Below are positions 42,962 to 54,176 of a DNA stretch of 64,000 bases, one piece after another; position 1 is the stretch's first letter; every line of letters begins with the position of its first letter. The notes beneath the pieces were generated by a model, which saw only the letters and a program-made list of their open reading frames with translations, had not been told where the DNA came from and did no database searches. This DNA comes from Azorinus chamasolen (lineage: Eukaryota > Mollusca > Bivalvia > Cardiida > Solecurtidae). The DNA is taken from contig OY755240.1 in NCBI GenBank assembly GCA_963576725.1, positions 31,066,620-31,130,619 of the forward strand, read 5' to 3'. Both the position numbers and the translations under genes were made by a program.

Positions 42962-43555
42962 TTATATAATTACACATGTAATATATCTGACTCTAAAGTT
43001 CCTGTTTTCATATGCCATTATAAACACCATCTATACATAAATTACAAATGCGATTGTTAAGTCTATAAGAACATCGGTTTGAAGTAAGCATAGTTTATAT
43101 CGATCAAATCCAAATCTCAACATTATTTTCACAGCAGAGGAATTGGGGTTAATAATGCCAATTTATATCAGTGAAAATAGAAAAAGATAAATTGGCAAAT
43201 TGACGTAAATAAATCCCTCTTGTCTGTTAAAAGTGTCCGCTTTCGCATATTAACGTAGGGAAGAATTGGATATTAACACAAACCGTTAGGCGCGATACGG
43301 AATTTTGAAATATTACGATTTTGTGAAAACAATGGGTACTGAGCTTAAACTGGGGTATATTCTTATTCCAACGGATAAAATGATAAAGAAGAAAAAGCAA
43401 CAACAAACTAACCGCCGTCAGTAATATAGTGGATCGGTTGCACGTTACAGAAGGCTATGTTAGCTACTATATACGACAGCATTACACGAATAATCGTGTA
43501 TGAGCAAGATGAGAATATGTAATTTGTCATATGACTTTGCAATGCCCATTAAAAC

Positions 43556-43742
43556 CCCTATAAACCGGAATCCTAGTAGAAAATTTAAATACTTTTAGGC
43601 AGGTGGCTGCTTAAAGCAGGGTGAATGTCATGCTCCTATATGAGCTTTCTGTATGACTGTCACCCTGTATTAAGCTGCCACCTGTCTTCAAGACCGATAT
43701 ATGTATTAAATTTAACGTCGAGTGTAGAGGGATTTTATTGTA
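43556..43742. mobile_element. Family A MITE in the intron
   Basis: The core palindrome GGCAGGTGGCTGCTTAAAGC / TATTAAGCTGCCACCTGTC and GCTCCTATATGAGC. Ends CCTATAAACCGGAATCC and GTGTAGAGGGATTTTATTG are degraded inverted repeats. Confidence 0.6.
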
Positions 43743-44275
43743 TATGAATACCGGACCTTGCTGATACCATAAAAGCCACACATGGTAGTCAGAAATTATA
43801 AATCCGACTTGCATAATTTCATGTGTTGACACTGACCGGAGAGTCACTGTTTTATATGTGTCTACTACATAGTGGTAAAAGCGTAACATGTCTATATATC
43901 ACGAAAAGGGTTACCTTTGATAAGACTTATTGCTGCTTATGCTTTCGAAGGATCTCATCTTATCAGGATTTATTTACCTATCCAAATTATTGACCATGAG
44001 TAATTGAGCTGTATTTGATACTTAACTTATATGGATGAAACCTAAATCATTTAACCTCATTTGTATTGTTGAGAGGTTTAGAGGGGGTTACTGTATGTCC
44101 ACTCTATCATAATTATGGACCGATTTCTGGTACTTCGATATACTGACTTAGATATACATGTAATTGAAATGTCAACATCATAATACTCCTCGATCTGATT
44201 CGTTGCATTGATTTTCTAAGTAAGTGGTAAATTAGAGTGTGGTTTAGTCTTCAAATATAATCGTAACATAGACGA

Positions 44276-44457
44276 GTAGAACCTACCTTAAGCGACCATA
44301 AGAAGAGATCTAATTATGGGTATGTATAGCAGGACTGGTTGTAAATTAATGCAATTTAAAGGTAATGCAGCAAGCTGCAATAGTAGCTTTCTGTATTCCT
44401 TTTTATGACTCCTATGTTCAATAAATGAATCGCCGCTTCGGATGTGTTCTACTGTAG
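44276..44457. mobile_element. Family A MITE in the intron
   Basis: AGTAGAACCTACCTTAAGCG at the left; CGCCGCTTCGGATGTGTTCT then ACTGTA at the right. The central palindrome is shortened to GCAGCAAGCTGCAATAGTAG and GCTTTCTGTATTCC. Confidence 0.65.
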
Positions 44458-44719
44458 ATCAACAGGACCCAGTATGCGTTTTCACGAGTATGTATATTAT
44501 AAAACCAGACCAATTCCTCTACTTCTGAATAGTTTATGCAGTTATGTCAAAACGTGTCTCAATTGTGCATGTAGAGTAAAACATCCAGTTTGTGCTATCT
44601 AATGATCAATTGTTTGATGACACCAAACATGTCTGTAAAATGACATGTGCCTAACAATTATCATATTGGTCATGTTATAGACAGAATACACAACACAAAA
44701 TGTCCAAGAAGCAGCAGTC

Positions 44720-45110
44720 CATATAAGATGCGCAAAAAAATTGAATATAATCGAGAATAGCTCCTTTATTTCTCCAGCAAACCCTATACTGTGACCACTC
44801 TTGAAGAGACGATTCTAAAGAGCAGTCACAGTATACAGTAAAACCTCTCTATAACGGCCACTTAATTGTGTTAATTAGTTGATATTTAGGGCAGGTGGCT
44901 GCTTAAAGCAAGGTGAAAGTAAAGCAGAACGCTCCTATTGGAGCGTTTTGTTTTACTTTCACCTTGCTTTAAGCAGTCACCCGTCTATAACACATAATAC
45001 TTGATGTAATTTAGAGGCCGTTATAGAGAGGTTTACTGTAGTTTTGGGGGAGAAATAATGAGCTTAATATTTAGGTTTGCACCTTTATCTGAAGCTCTGA
45101 ATGTACGTTT
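44720..45110. mobile_element. Family E MITE split by a nested family A MITE
   Basis: The left arm CAAACCCTATACTGTGACCA and GAAGAGACGATTCTAAAGAG lead to GCAGTCACAGTA. The arm then resumes after the insert as GTTTTGGGGGAGAAATAATG. Outer flanks (AGTCCATATAAGATGCGCAA; TTTGCACCTTTATCTG) match other family E copies. Confidence 0.75.
44834..45040. mobile_element. Family A MITE, TA-flanked, nested in family E
   Basis: TA-CAGTAAAACCTCTCTATAAC on the left and GTTATAGAGAGGTTTACTG-TA on the right. Nearly the whole element is a palindrome (GGCAGGTGGCTGCTTAAAGC, AAAGCAGAACGCTCCTATTG and complements). The host hairpin shows the pre-insertion sequence, which fixes the TA target. Confidence 0.85.
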
Positions 45111-45200
45111 GTCTTATGAAGACAACTATAAAGTCATACATAAGGACCATGTAGCCCATTGTTACAGTGTTGTAAACTGTTCATTTTTATATGTTTACAG

Positions 45201-46007
45201 AATTCCTGTCGAGAGGTTCTATGTCCCTTCGGAGAGGCCAGGTCAGGGTGCAATTGCAAATCATTTACAAAGAATATTTCTGGATTGGACACTCGTGTTT
45301 ACGCTGAATTGACCGTGATGTTGCCAACAAGTTAGGACTCCACAGAAAACAATCCTGATGAGTACGTAAAGAATGTCGCAAAATTTATTTCAAGATATTT
45401 CACATCGCAATGGAAGTCCATTGATTTTTATAAAGTATTTGCGATTTTTCAAGAGCACCACCTTTATGATAAAGGGCAAATGAAGTTTCACATCCTATTA
45501 CTAATAAAGGTCAAGTACGGCTACAATGGGCGGGAAGAAATGAAAAACATATTTGACCAGCTCCGGGAAGGAAAACAAAGTCGCATGAAAGGCACCCCGG
45601 TGTTGTTGACTCTTGGTCCAATCTACGATTTTGTTCAGACTACGGGTATAATAGTTACCAATAACTACGGCACAGCAATTGAAATGAATTCCACGAGTCT
45701 GATACCTTTACCGAAAGGTTTATCGCAACTAAGTTATTCAGTCAACTTGAGCAAACTATTGTTTTGCAAGCAAATAAACTTATCAAAAACAGAAGTCGAC
45801 ATGTTAATTGAAATGGCAAGTGCGAAGGGGTATAGTGCATCTGATCTCACCCACATTTATCGGAAAGAGGGCGGAAGAATTTGCTTTGATGACTACATGA
45901 ACATTTTCTTAAACTCCCCATCGGCGGCCTGTCCAATCCTAACGAACCATGTACACTACGAATGGTTGACGATCCTGTGCGTCATTGTTCATAAGCTATA
46001 CGTATAA
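45201..46007 (+). pseudogene. Second exon of the ectodomain-like gene, nonsense-interrupted
   Basis: The acceptor TATATGTTTACAG ends at 45200. The exon resumes in phase 0, matching the phase-0 donor at 42206, with NSCREVLCPFGEARSGCNCK. An in-frame TAG is at 45333-45335; the frame then stays open to 46007. It contains NLSKLLFCKQINLSKTEVDM and GGRICFDDYMNIF, which resemble the juxtamembrane region preceding TM1 in mollusc adhesion-like GPCRs. The open frame ends at YEWLTILCVIVHKLYV, a possible start of TM1, 4 bp before the duplicated segment begins. Either the 7TM part was removed at that junction or ACGTATAA is a splice donor. Confidence 0.55.
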
Positions 46008-46151
46008 CAGTTTTAATTGAAACGAAACTGTCGGTTACTCCTTGAGGGAACCCGGCATTCATTTTGACAAGACGTTAGACATCCACATTTTAAAGACATG
46101 TTTTGCAGAGGGCAGTGACGAGGCGGGTAAAGAATATGATTACAAAAATGA

Positions 46152-46361
46152 TACAGTAGAACCTGTCTTGTGCGGCCATTAAAAGAGGCATAATTATATG
46201 TCTGTAAGAAAGTTGGTTGCTTAATGCAGGTCAAAGTAATTCAGAAAGCTCATATGTGAGCTTTCTGAATTAATTTTGTCCTGCATTAAGCAACCATCTG
46301 CTTTTCAATGTTCCTCCTATGTTCAATAAATGATTGCCTACTCCAAACAGGTTTTTCTGTA
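46152..46361. mobile_element. Family A MITE, copy 2
   Basis: Paralogue of 142-352, with CAGTAGAACCTGTCTTGTGC at the left end (closer to consensus than copy 1) and TA on both sides. Confidence 0.75.
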
Positions 46362-46426
46362 TACATTTCCATCCTTCTCATACTGATAAAACACATCTGC
46401 TTAAACTTGTACATGATCTGAACGCT

Positions 46427-46640
46427 TTAACCCTTTCGCTGCCAATACCGGATCTGTGATTACCTATGCAAACAGTTTGGATCCAGATGTGACGTCGAGT
46501 AACTCGGCGTCTCATCAGGATCCAAACTGTTTGTTACTGTTACTATGCTTTTGAAACAAAAATGAAGAAAATAAAAAAATGAATTTTTGTAGCAGACGAC
46601 AAAGTTAGCAGACGACATGACTTGGCAGCGAAAGGGTTAA
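46427..46640. mobile_element. Family C MITE, copy 2, intact TTAA on both sides
   Basis: TTAACCCTTTCGCTGCCA and TTGGCAGCGAAAGGGTTAA are exact inverted repeats including the target site. The internal GGATCC hairpin is as in copy 1. Confidence 0.88.
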
Positions 46641-47210
46641 CAAAGTCCGATTCGCTCAAGCTATGGGGAAACTACAGACCGAGTTGCAAATAACTTGGAC
46701 CTTGATGAAATCAAAGTTGATCCCTGATGTGTGTCAAAACCACCCAAAAGCTTATGTATATACCGCTTTTAACGACCTTTTGAAACAGGGTGGGCTGATA
46801 TCAAATGTCCCCTGCAGGAGCCGTCTGGTAAAAGTCTGCTCTGTTTGTAAACGTACTCTATAATTGCATTAATACTTATTTGAACATCAGAGAAATTGTA
46901 CTGTAAAGTAAAGCAACAATGCATTGGTTATCTTCTCTCTCAGAATAATTGTATTATGTATGTCCGAATCAAAATCACTTGTAAATTATACCAGTCATGC
47001 TCTGTTTTATTTGATGCTTTGCACGTTTGTCGATATAAACAATGACTGCCTAAAGAAAGTAAAACATTCGAGTTTAAGCTCAGTATCGCTATTATGATTA
47101 GAGAAACAATCCTTTAGGCTTTTAGGGTATTTTCTTATCCATAGAAAATGTCTTCAAAAACAGAAACAACTTTTGTTCAATTTGTTGCTCCGAGTTACTT
47201 CACATCTCAT

Positions 47211-47366
47211 CTGGAACTGCTTATGCTATACAGTACCTGGAACTGCTTATGCTATACAGTACCTGGAACTGCTTATGCTATACAGTATCTGGAACTGCTT
47301 ATGCTATACAGTACCTGGAACTGCTTATGCTATACAGTACCTGGAACTGCTTATGCTATACAGTAC
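47211..47366 (+). repeat. 26-bp minisatellite, 6 copies
   Basis: Six copies against five at 1207-1336. One unit has TATCTGG where the others have TACCTGG (about 47287), so an internal unit can be identified by a private variant. It again abuts the MITE at 47359. Confidence 0.97.
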
Positions 47367-47561
47367 AACCCCTCTTAAATCAAATTATCAATATATTGTA
47401 GAGAGGTTTTTAGATACCTTTGGGTTGGTGACTGCTTAATGCAGGGCGAAAGACATAGAGGAGCTTTCTGTATGGCTTTCATCCTGCATTAAGCTGCCAC
47501 ATGTCTCCAAGATCGATATCTATACTCAATTAAACGCCCAATTTAGAGAGGTTTTACTGCA
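47359..47561. mobile_element. Family A MITE, copy 2 of 1329-1530
   Basis: TA-CAGTACAACCCCTCTTAAAT at the left; TTTAGAGAGGTTTTACTG-CA at the right. The right end is closer to consensus than in copy 1. Confidence 0.72.
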
Positions 47562-47969
47562 ATGAATTGGCACATGGAGTCATGATCGTTTATACACCGT
47601 CATATTCATATCTGCCTGAAATTGCTGCAGCTCGGACAAGCGTCAGCTTTTTCTGTGTTCAAAGGGATGTAATTCTGACAGGCACTAAAGTAATGGTCAG
47701 ACACAGTTTTCTCCCTTTATATTTCGAATCTCTTTGTCAAAGGGTTTGATCATGACTATTTCACACCATGACACATAACTTACGATGTAGTTTGTGCAGG
47801 AAAGCGTCATTTGATATATAAATCTGGAACAATTTTTGTATAGTTTCGCTAGCGAAACTGAAACCTTACATTTAAAATAGTCAATTTTCAAATGGGCTAT
47901 TCTAAAATTCAAACAGGTCAATCTTATGGCGAATATTTAGGGATTTTTCTAAAGACAAATGAAATATGA

Positions 47970-48028
47970 CAAACAGTGCAGACCCTGATGTGAGGGCTCC
48001 TCTAGGAGCGGCTACACTGTTTGCAAAA
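47970..48028. repeat. Family B hairpin, copy 2
   Basis: Equivalent to 1938-1996: CAAACAGTGCAGACCCTGAT pairs with GCGGCTACACTGTTTGCAAA. Confidence 0.7.
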
Positions 48029-49321
48029 TGAAATCAGTGATTCGTGTCCTGCACTGTAAGTATCAATAGTATTACAGACATATAGCGACGTCCAGCTAAT
48101 TACAGGTGCGGGAAGATCCCAATGAATGTTTTTCCGTGCGTGGTATGAATTGTATTTTGCCGTGCACAGAGGAACACACGGGTAGTACCACCAACTTACT
48201 GCACGTCAACTGGAAGGTTTCCTCACATAAATAATCTAAATCCTGACAGGAATTCAACTACAGTGTTTGTCAGTCGAAGGTCATAACCACCACTCGGCCA
48301 CGGATGCCCAATACAACAGATTGGTTGCCTTAATGTACGGGAGCATACCAGTAAAACTGCAGATCTTGCTATGATGCTGCACCGATCAGACCGCTAGTAG
48401 GTAGGTTTCAGCTTTACACATACTGTTTGGTTTCTCTGTGCCACAGTAATGATGTACCAGGACATGTCAGGCAATTGCAAACATTGTCCATGAATATTCA
48501 GAAGGTCTTGAAATTTGGACTAAATGTAGAATAGGGAAAGGGTTAGCTTGAAATGGCATTTATCCAATAAACAACAGTTGAACATCGACTTGGTTTGTTT
48601 GTTTGTTTGTTTTGATTAACGCCCGTTTCTGCTCACTATGGGCTAATTAGACGCCCCAGAGAGAGGTGAGAGGATACAGAGAAACCCGGCGCGATGCCCT
48701 ACTTTTATTATCGTCTGAGTTTCCCTGGTTCTTTTAGATGCCCAGTGTAAAGCACTGATACACCGGACCTCGGTTTATAGTCTCGTCCGAAGGACTTGGT
48801 CCGGCGGGGGATTCGACTTGGTAGAACAAGAATTAGTAAAATACCAGCATGTTACTAACAACTGTGAGATATATGATATTTCCACATGTACATACATAAC
48901 CAGGATATACATGTACTGGTCGTGTGGTGTCCGTCAAAATAAAAGTCGTACATTTACAGTCTATTAAACATACCAAATTATAGTTGACAGCATAGGCAAA
49001 TAAATTTGAAGTCCTAGTGTGCGTCGTAGCAAAAGCGGCGGTGCTACGTATGCTTTTGAAGTATATGCCATTGTTGCTGCTATGCTTATTTTGTGTGACT
49101 GGAATCTATCGTATCGGGCGTAGCATTGTAGCCACGGCACTAGGTCTGCCACTTGATCGCTGTGGCACACCTACCAGTAGATAAAACACTTTTGAAAAAT
49201 ATTCCTTGTACATTGTGTGGCAATCCAGGCAATGTTTTCCAAATGGTATCCTGCATGAAAACATGTACATTGGTATCATTGAACCATGTTTCACCTTGGC
49301 TCATTTTATAGGATTGTCAAC

Positions 49322-49570
49322 CGTGTACCTTAACCCTTTATTCCATGAATATTCATAGAGGAAATACTGACGATATGAATATTAATTTGATTTATTGTTA
49401 GAATAGCACATGGACATAGGAATATTTGGTCAAGGCAGACTTTGTAGAATCAAATCTATATTATAGCATAAGCAGACAGAGCGGAACCTGATCAGACGGC
49501 TCTTATAGTAACAGTCTGATCTGGGTCCGCTCTGCTAGCAAAAGTGGAGAAAGGCATATACAGTAACGGT
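49322..49570. mobile_element. Family B MITE, copy 2 of 3305-3520
   Basis: CCTTAACCCTTTATTCCATG, GAATATTCATAGAGGAAATA, CACATGGACATAGG, GTAGAATCAAATCTATATTA, then the hairpin AGACAGAGCGGAACCTGATC / GATCTGGGTCCGCTCTGCTA. It is better preserved than copy 1, showing the ancestral TTAACCC end. Confidence 0.7.
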
Positions 49571-50387
49571 TCGTAAGAGACAGTGAATGGTCTGTGGGCG
49601 CATTGTTGTTGCTAGTTGTTTGTTTTTTTTATATTTTTTATTTTATTTTTTTTATTTTTTGTTTGGGGGTTAAAATGGCACACAATCATGGGGACATTTG
49701 GCCATGGCAGATATTGTAGAACCAAATCAAAACAAGTCCATGGGCAAAAAGGGCAGACGTTCATCAGAGGTCCCGACAGGATCTGGGTCTACACTATCTG
49801 CATTCAAGGACGTTAAAATGCGCATGGTATATTTCAATTAAAGCGTTAATTAAAGCGTGACATTATACCATTAAAACCGAAAAGTAAGACAGAAGAATTT
49901 TGGTTGTACAAATCGGTTGTACACCGTGTTCATCGGTTATAGCCTAATGTTAGCATTTGTCTTACTGATAAAAACAATCAATGTCTGCCCAAACTATGAT
50001 TTGGAACAACTTTACTTTCGTCTCGTTTAAACAATTTATTCCTATATTGTTTAACCCTTTACACCAAAAATATTAATGTAAAAATTAATTATATCATGAC
50101 TATTAATTACTATATTAATTATTTAATCCGGAAAAGTTAGGCAGAAGACACTGTAGATTTATATATGTAACATGTCATAAGCAAACTGTGCAGACCCTGA
50201 TCATACGGTTCCTATAGGAGTCGTCTGGTCTGGGGCTACTCAAGGCAACTACATTCAGTTGAAACTGTCTTAAGCGACCATCAAGAGGTCTAATTATAGG
50301 TCTGCAATGTAGGTGGTAACTTAAGGCAGGTCCAATGAAATGCAGAGAGGTCCTAAAGAGGCGTTTTGTATAACCTTTGCTCCGCAT

Positions 50388-50389
50388 TA

Positions 50390-50445
<56 letters not shown>
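50388..50445 (+). repeat. (ATT)n microsatellite, copy 2
   Basis: About 57 bp of ATT, slightly longer than at 8070-8122, with the same downstream sequence. Confidence 0.97.
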
Positions 50446-50446
<1 letters not shown>

Positions 50447-50554
50447 CCATGATATTTATATAACACTCTTTTCATATCTACAATACGTTCATAAGTTATT
50501 TACAATTAAAACATTTATATATTCTGATGCAGCAAAGAAAAGAAAATACTATTA

Positions 50555-50659
50555 ATAACACATAAATACTTGAACTGCTCTGAACTAATATTTCGACCAC
50601 TAAGGGCCTTTTTCAAAGATTTATCATACCTCAGAGCAGTTCAAGTATTTATGTATTAT
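50555..50659. mobile_element. Inverted-repeat insertion, CATAAATACTTGAACTGC arms
   Basis: AAATACTTGAACTGCTCTGA is exactly inverted as TCAGAGCAGTTCAAGTATTT, with a loop of about 50 bp containing TTCGACCACTAAGGGCC. It is absent from the equivalent place in copy 1 (about 8235), so it inserted after the duplication. Confidence 0.75.
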
Positions 50660-50821
50660 ATTAATTCCCTATTTTGGAATATTTTCTTCATTATTAATAA
50701 CAGTTTAAGCTATGAAATAGAAAAAAACACAAAAAAAAACACATTTTACATTCTATTTCTAAGATATGAAAAGAACTTATTATCGCATAACTTCAAAATT
50801 GAAAATCCACATGCCTGGTAA

Positions 50822-50870
50822 AATATAGTACAATGATAATAATAATAATAAGAAGAAGAAAAAAGAGAAC
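50822..50870 (+). repeat. AAT/AGA simple repeat
   Basis: AATGATAATAATAATAATAA followed by GAAGAAGAAAAAAGAG; not matched in copy 1. Confidence 0.75.
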
Positions 50871-51617
50871 ATAAAACAATGTTGATATCATACTGTCACT
50901 AAAGCTTAAAACATATAACTGCTATTTGGCTATTTATTAAGCTAACCATCTGCGTTAAGACTCCTATGTTCAACGAATGGCCGCTTAAGACCGGTCCTAA
51001 TGTAACATAAAAACAGATGTTGTCCAACAGTAAAACTGTGAAACAGGTTCCATATTAGTGTACTTGGTATGTATTATTATTATGCAGCAACTTGTCAATA
51101 TATTGTTACATAACCATGCTACATACCTGATATATAGCATACGTAAATCCCGCTCTAAGTGACCACTTACTCTTAAAACACAATATGCAGGGCAAAGGCA
51201 ATGCATCTGTCTGTATTACATTTGTCTTGCCGCATTCTATAATCACAGTTTACATACGCACAATATTTGTTGGTATTCGTGTATCTATCATAATTTCATC
51301 AGCAAACAGAGCATACCCTGATCAGACGGCTCCTCTTGGTCTACTCTGTTTGCAAAGGTGTGGAAATGTATCTATAAGCATTGTTTTTGTCATGCTTTTA
51401 AGACCCCTAAGTTCAAAAACTGAATGACCGCTTATGACTGTTTCTGTTGTACTTTGAGTCCCGTGATGAGTGTCTGGAAGGTCGGTGCTAACTCCGATCA
51501 ATTTTCAATTTAAAATTCTACCTTCATTTCTACCCTTCTACGTTTCGCCTAAATGTATAACTTGCCTCATCCTTTACCTGATAAATATTCATGTATCCAA
51601 TAATAAGTGTATGGCCG

Positions 51618-52107
51618 CTTAACCCTTCGTCCCACCCGGAAATTTCAGAGACGCTTTTCCGTGTCTCCCACCCGCCCATCCTCTCCACCCAGGGGTTAAA
51701 ATGGGTACCTGTGAGGGTCACTCGCCAGTACTGCGGCTGCATGATTGCGCCATATGTTAGCAGTGCTCAATATTGTAGGCCAATGACTCAATGACCAGGG
51801 GAGTAAATGTACAGTCAGCTGAGCGGTCATTCGGACTGAAAGTAGACTATAACTAGGTACTTTTTTTTCTTGCTGAATTTTAAAATACAATTCTCCTTCT
51901 TTACCCATGCCCTGTTGTATAATTTCATATATCTTCACTGTGTACAATTATTGCGCTGTGCAATCACTGCTGTGGAGTGTGCTGGTTGCACAATCAACTT
52001 GTAAATAGGGCAGACCCAGATGAAAAGCTCCTGCAGGAAAAAAGACTCATCTGGGTCTTCACTATTTACAGGTAGGTATATTGACGTGAATAGCAAGCGA
52101 AGGGTTA
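51618..52107. mobile_element. TTAACCCTTCG-ended element
   Basis: TTAACCCTTCGTCCCACC on the left and AGCAAGCGAAGGGTTAA on the right give a TTAA duplication with short inverted ends. Inside are a GC-rich segment (TCTCCACCCAGGGGTTAAAA, TGGGTACCTGTGAGGGTCAC) that looks like an unrelated dispersed repeat, and the hairpin TTGTAAATAGGGCAGACCCA / TGGGTCTTCACTATTTACA. The right 215 bp match 14760-14975. Confidence 0.55.
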
Positions 52108-52170
52108 ATTACTTGCATGTTATTAAGTGTATGGCATTATGAAGCATTTTGACCATGGCAGATGTTATTT

Positions 52171-52242
52171 CGCAACAAAGCGAGCATACCCTGATCAGAT
52201 ACACTTAAAGGAGCTGTCTGGCCTGGGTCTACCCCGTTTGCG
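52171..52242. repeat. Family B hairpin
   Basis: GCAACAAAGCGAGCATACCC and TGATCAGAT pair with GGCCTGGGTCTACCCCGTTT then GC. Confidence 0.6.
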
Positions 52243-52261
52243 AATGCATAACTTTCTAGTT

Positions 52262-52452
52262 GCAGTAGAATCTCACGTGGTTAATTGAACTAGGAGACTG
52301 TGACGACAGGTGGTTGTTTAATGCTAGAAAAACGTGATACATAAAGCTCCTAAGCATAGGAGCTTTCTGTGACACTTTTGCTCTGCATTAAGTTACCATT
52401 TGTTTTAAAAATCAAGAATTAGTGTGGTAAAGCGAAACTTTACTGTACAGAT
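52262..52452. mobile_element. Family A MITE
   Basis: GCAGTAGAATCTCACGTGGT on the left and GTAAAGCGAAACTTTACTGT on the right. The central palindrome is GACAGGTGGTTGTTTAATGC / CTGCATTAAGTTACCATTTG with AAAGCTCCTAAGCATAGGAG. Confidence 0.65.
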
Positions 52453-52880
52453 AAACGGGGGCAAAGCAATGATTAGACGGGTCACAAACAAAACACAACA
52501 GACGAAGTTCACTAATCCTTTTTATATAAATGAACAGTCAATATTTCAGAATGCCTTAATGGTATGAAACATTCTATAAACCAGATTTCCTGTTATTTCA
52601 TGAAAGTCTTCCAAACTTAATACCACGGATTAGAAGGAATGGTATTTTTCAGATTAATTTAAAAGCACATTTAATACTACGGAATTATCGGGATTAACTC
52701 TTCCCTTTCCAATGACGAATATGTGACCACCTTTCCACAATGTTTGGATACTAACTGTTAGCTACTGTGTTTGCCTTTTTTTGATAAGAAAGCAGAAGTC
52801 GTCGCCAAAAATGTGAAAACTGAAGCCGACAGCAACTTGCATTTGAAATCATTTTGAACCATTTGAATGCAAAAATTGAG
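52453..52880. other. Gene-free stretch
   Basis: AT-rich; a minus-strand 89-codon ORF crosses it but has no recognisable motif. No repeats seen. Confidence 0.5.
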
Positions 52881-52884
52881 TATA

Positions 52885-52965
52885 CCGACCTTGCAAACAG
52901 TGTAGAACCAGATCGAGAGACTCCTGGAAGAAAATTCTGATCAGGGTCTACACTGTTTGGCATAT
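52885..52965. repeat. Family B hairpin
   Basis: GCAAACAGTGTAGAACCAGA pairs with GATCAGGGTCTACACTGTTT then GGC around CTCCTGGAAG. Related to 13250-13330. Confidence 0.65.
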
Positions 52966-53045
52966 AAAAGTTGCAAAATAAGAGTTTGATATTGAATCGG
53001 CCACTGTTGGACCATTCCAATTTAAATACTCAACACTCAACGTCT

Positions 53046-53246
53046 GAACTTTTTCGCTGCCAATGTCGCATGTGTGATATATGTTGCAAACAGTTCAGCT
53101 ATAGATCAGACGCTACCAAATGCAGTCTTTGTTACTGTAGTACGTGTAATATGTTTCCAGGTAAAATAGGAGAAACGTTGATAAACGATATTTGTAGCAG
53201 ACGAACAATTTTGCAGACGACAATATTTTGACAGAGAAAGTGTTAA
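53046..53246. mobile_element. Family C MITE, degraded
   Basis: CTTTTTCGCTGCCAATGTCG at the left; AGCAGACGAACAATTTTGCA, GACGACAATATTTTGACAGA then GAAAGTGTTAA at the right. The right interior matches the full element at 419-632. The hairpin is decayed. Confidence 0.6.
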
Positions 53247-53562
53247 TGCCTTCGATATTTTCTACAACATTTCGAGTGATTGACAGTCAGTATAGCCAAC
53301 CACCAAACCGGAGATCGAAGCGAATGGAATCAAGCCAAGTAAAACTTTTGCTTGAACACATACTTTAGACAAGATTCAGTAGTATTTGTCTAAAATGACC
53401 ACGTAAAAGAAATATAATTCTAAACTACACAAAATGACGTGACCAAACTTTTACAGTTATTTTCTGCATAACATTCACATAGCGTGAAGCAAACACCTAC
53501 TTTTAAAAAATCCATAATATGCTCAATGCTTCTAACCAATCGTTTAAAACTGTAAACATGTA

Positions 53563-53867
53563 TACAGTGTTACCTCCCTACAACGGCCCTCTCAATAACG
53601 ATTCCCTCCTTACAACAACGCATGTCACCGTTTCCGAAACAACAAGGCTCCAGGAACAACTTTTTTCCATCGTATTTTCTTTATGCCTCCATCAAACCCT
53701 ATGTTGTGACCACTCTTTAGAATCGTCACAAAGCGAAATACGCCTTATCTGGGGATCTGTAAACAAGCTAATTATGTTTGATTTTCCCTCCCTATAACAA
53801 CTCCCTCTGAACAACACATACAATCTTCGTATCCCAAAGGGTGTCGTTGTAGAGAGGGAGCACTGTA
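53563..53867. mobile_element. TA-flanked MITE with CAGTGTTACCTCCCTACAAC ends; empty site known
   Basis: Left CAGTGTTACCTCCCTACAAC and right GTTGTAGAGAGGGAGCACTG, each flanked by TA. It contains a family E scrap (CAAACCCTATGTTGTGACCA). Copy 1 at about 18935 reads through (CATATATAACTGACAACAC) where copy 2 has the insertion, so the unoccupied target is visible. Confidence 0.85.
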
Positions 53868-53928
53868 ATTGACAACACATATATTATAACTGGTTATCAG
53901 CCTGGCTTGTTCCTGGTCAGACGACTGG

Positions 53929-54176
53929 TTAAACCCTTTACCTCACTGAAACGATTTTTCTCGTTTTTGCAAACAGAGTACTCCCAGATCAGACGACTCT
54001 TGTAAAGCCATCTAATCAGCGTCTGCTCTGTTTGTATGTGTAACAATATAGATATGATTCTACAGTTTATGCCAAGGTCAAAACGGCATTGGGCACATAT
54101 AAATAAGATAAAAATAATGAATTAATATTCATGAAGTCATTAATTCGCACATGAATATTCATCAGGTAAGGGGTTT
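53929..54176. mobile_element. Family B MITE, copy 2
   Basis: TTAAACCCTTTACCTCACTG at the left; CATGAATATTCATCAGGTAA then GGGGTTTGA at the right (right TTAA mutated). The hairpin is GCAAACAGAGTACTCCCAGA / TCAGCGTCTGCTCTGTTTG. Confidence 0.78.

Larger units (their letters stand above)
46012..49805 (+). repeat. Segmental duplication, copy 2 (high-identity block)
   Basis: Aligned with 1-3850. Early differences are single substitutions and 1-2 bp indels (for example one A fewer near 46236, a nine-base loss near 47120). It then diverges from about 49260 on. Immediately before it is the end of the ectodomain-like exon. Nothing upstream of 1 is available to tell whether the gene is also duplicated. 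Confidence 0.93.
49858..51550 (+). repeat. Paralogous blocks, copy 2 (match 5060-5430, 7936-8260, 9570-10315)
   Basis: Three blocks that are separated in copy 1 by the 412-bp tandem/hAT region and by the pearl-like array are nearly contiguous here. Landmarks are ACCATTAAAACCGAAAAGTA, CAACTACATTCAGTTGAAAC, the ATT tract, CAGGTTCCATATTAGTGTAC and GAGTGTCTGGAAGGTCGGTG. Homology ends where the (TG)n tract begins in copy 1. Confidence 0.85.
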
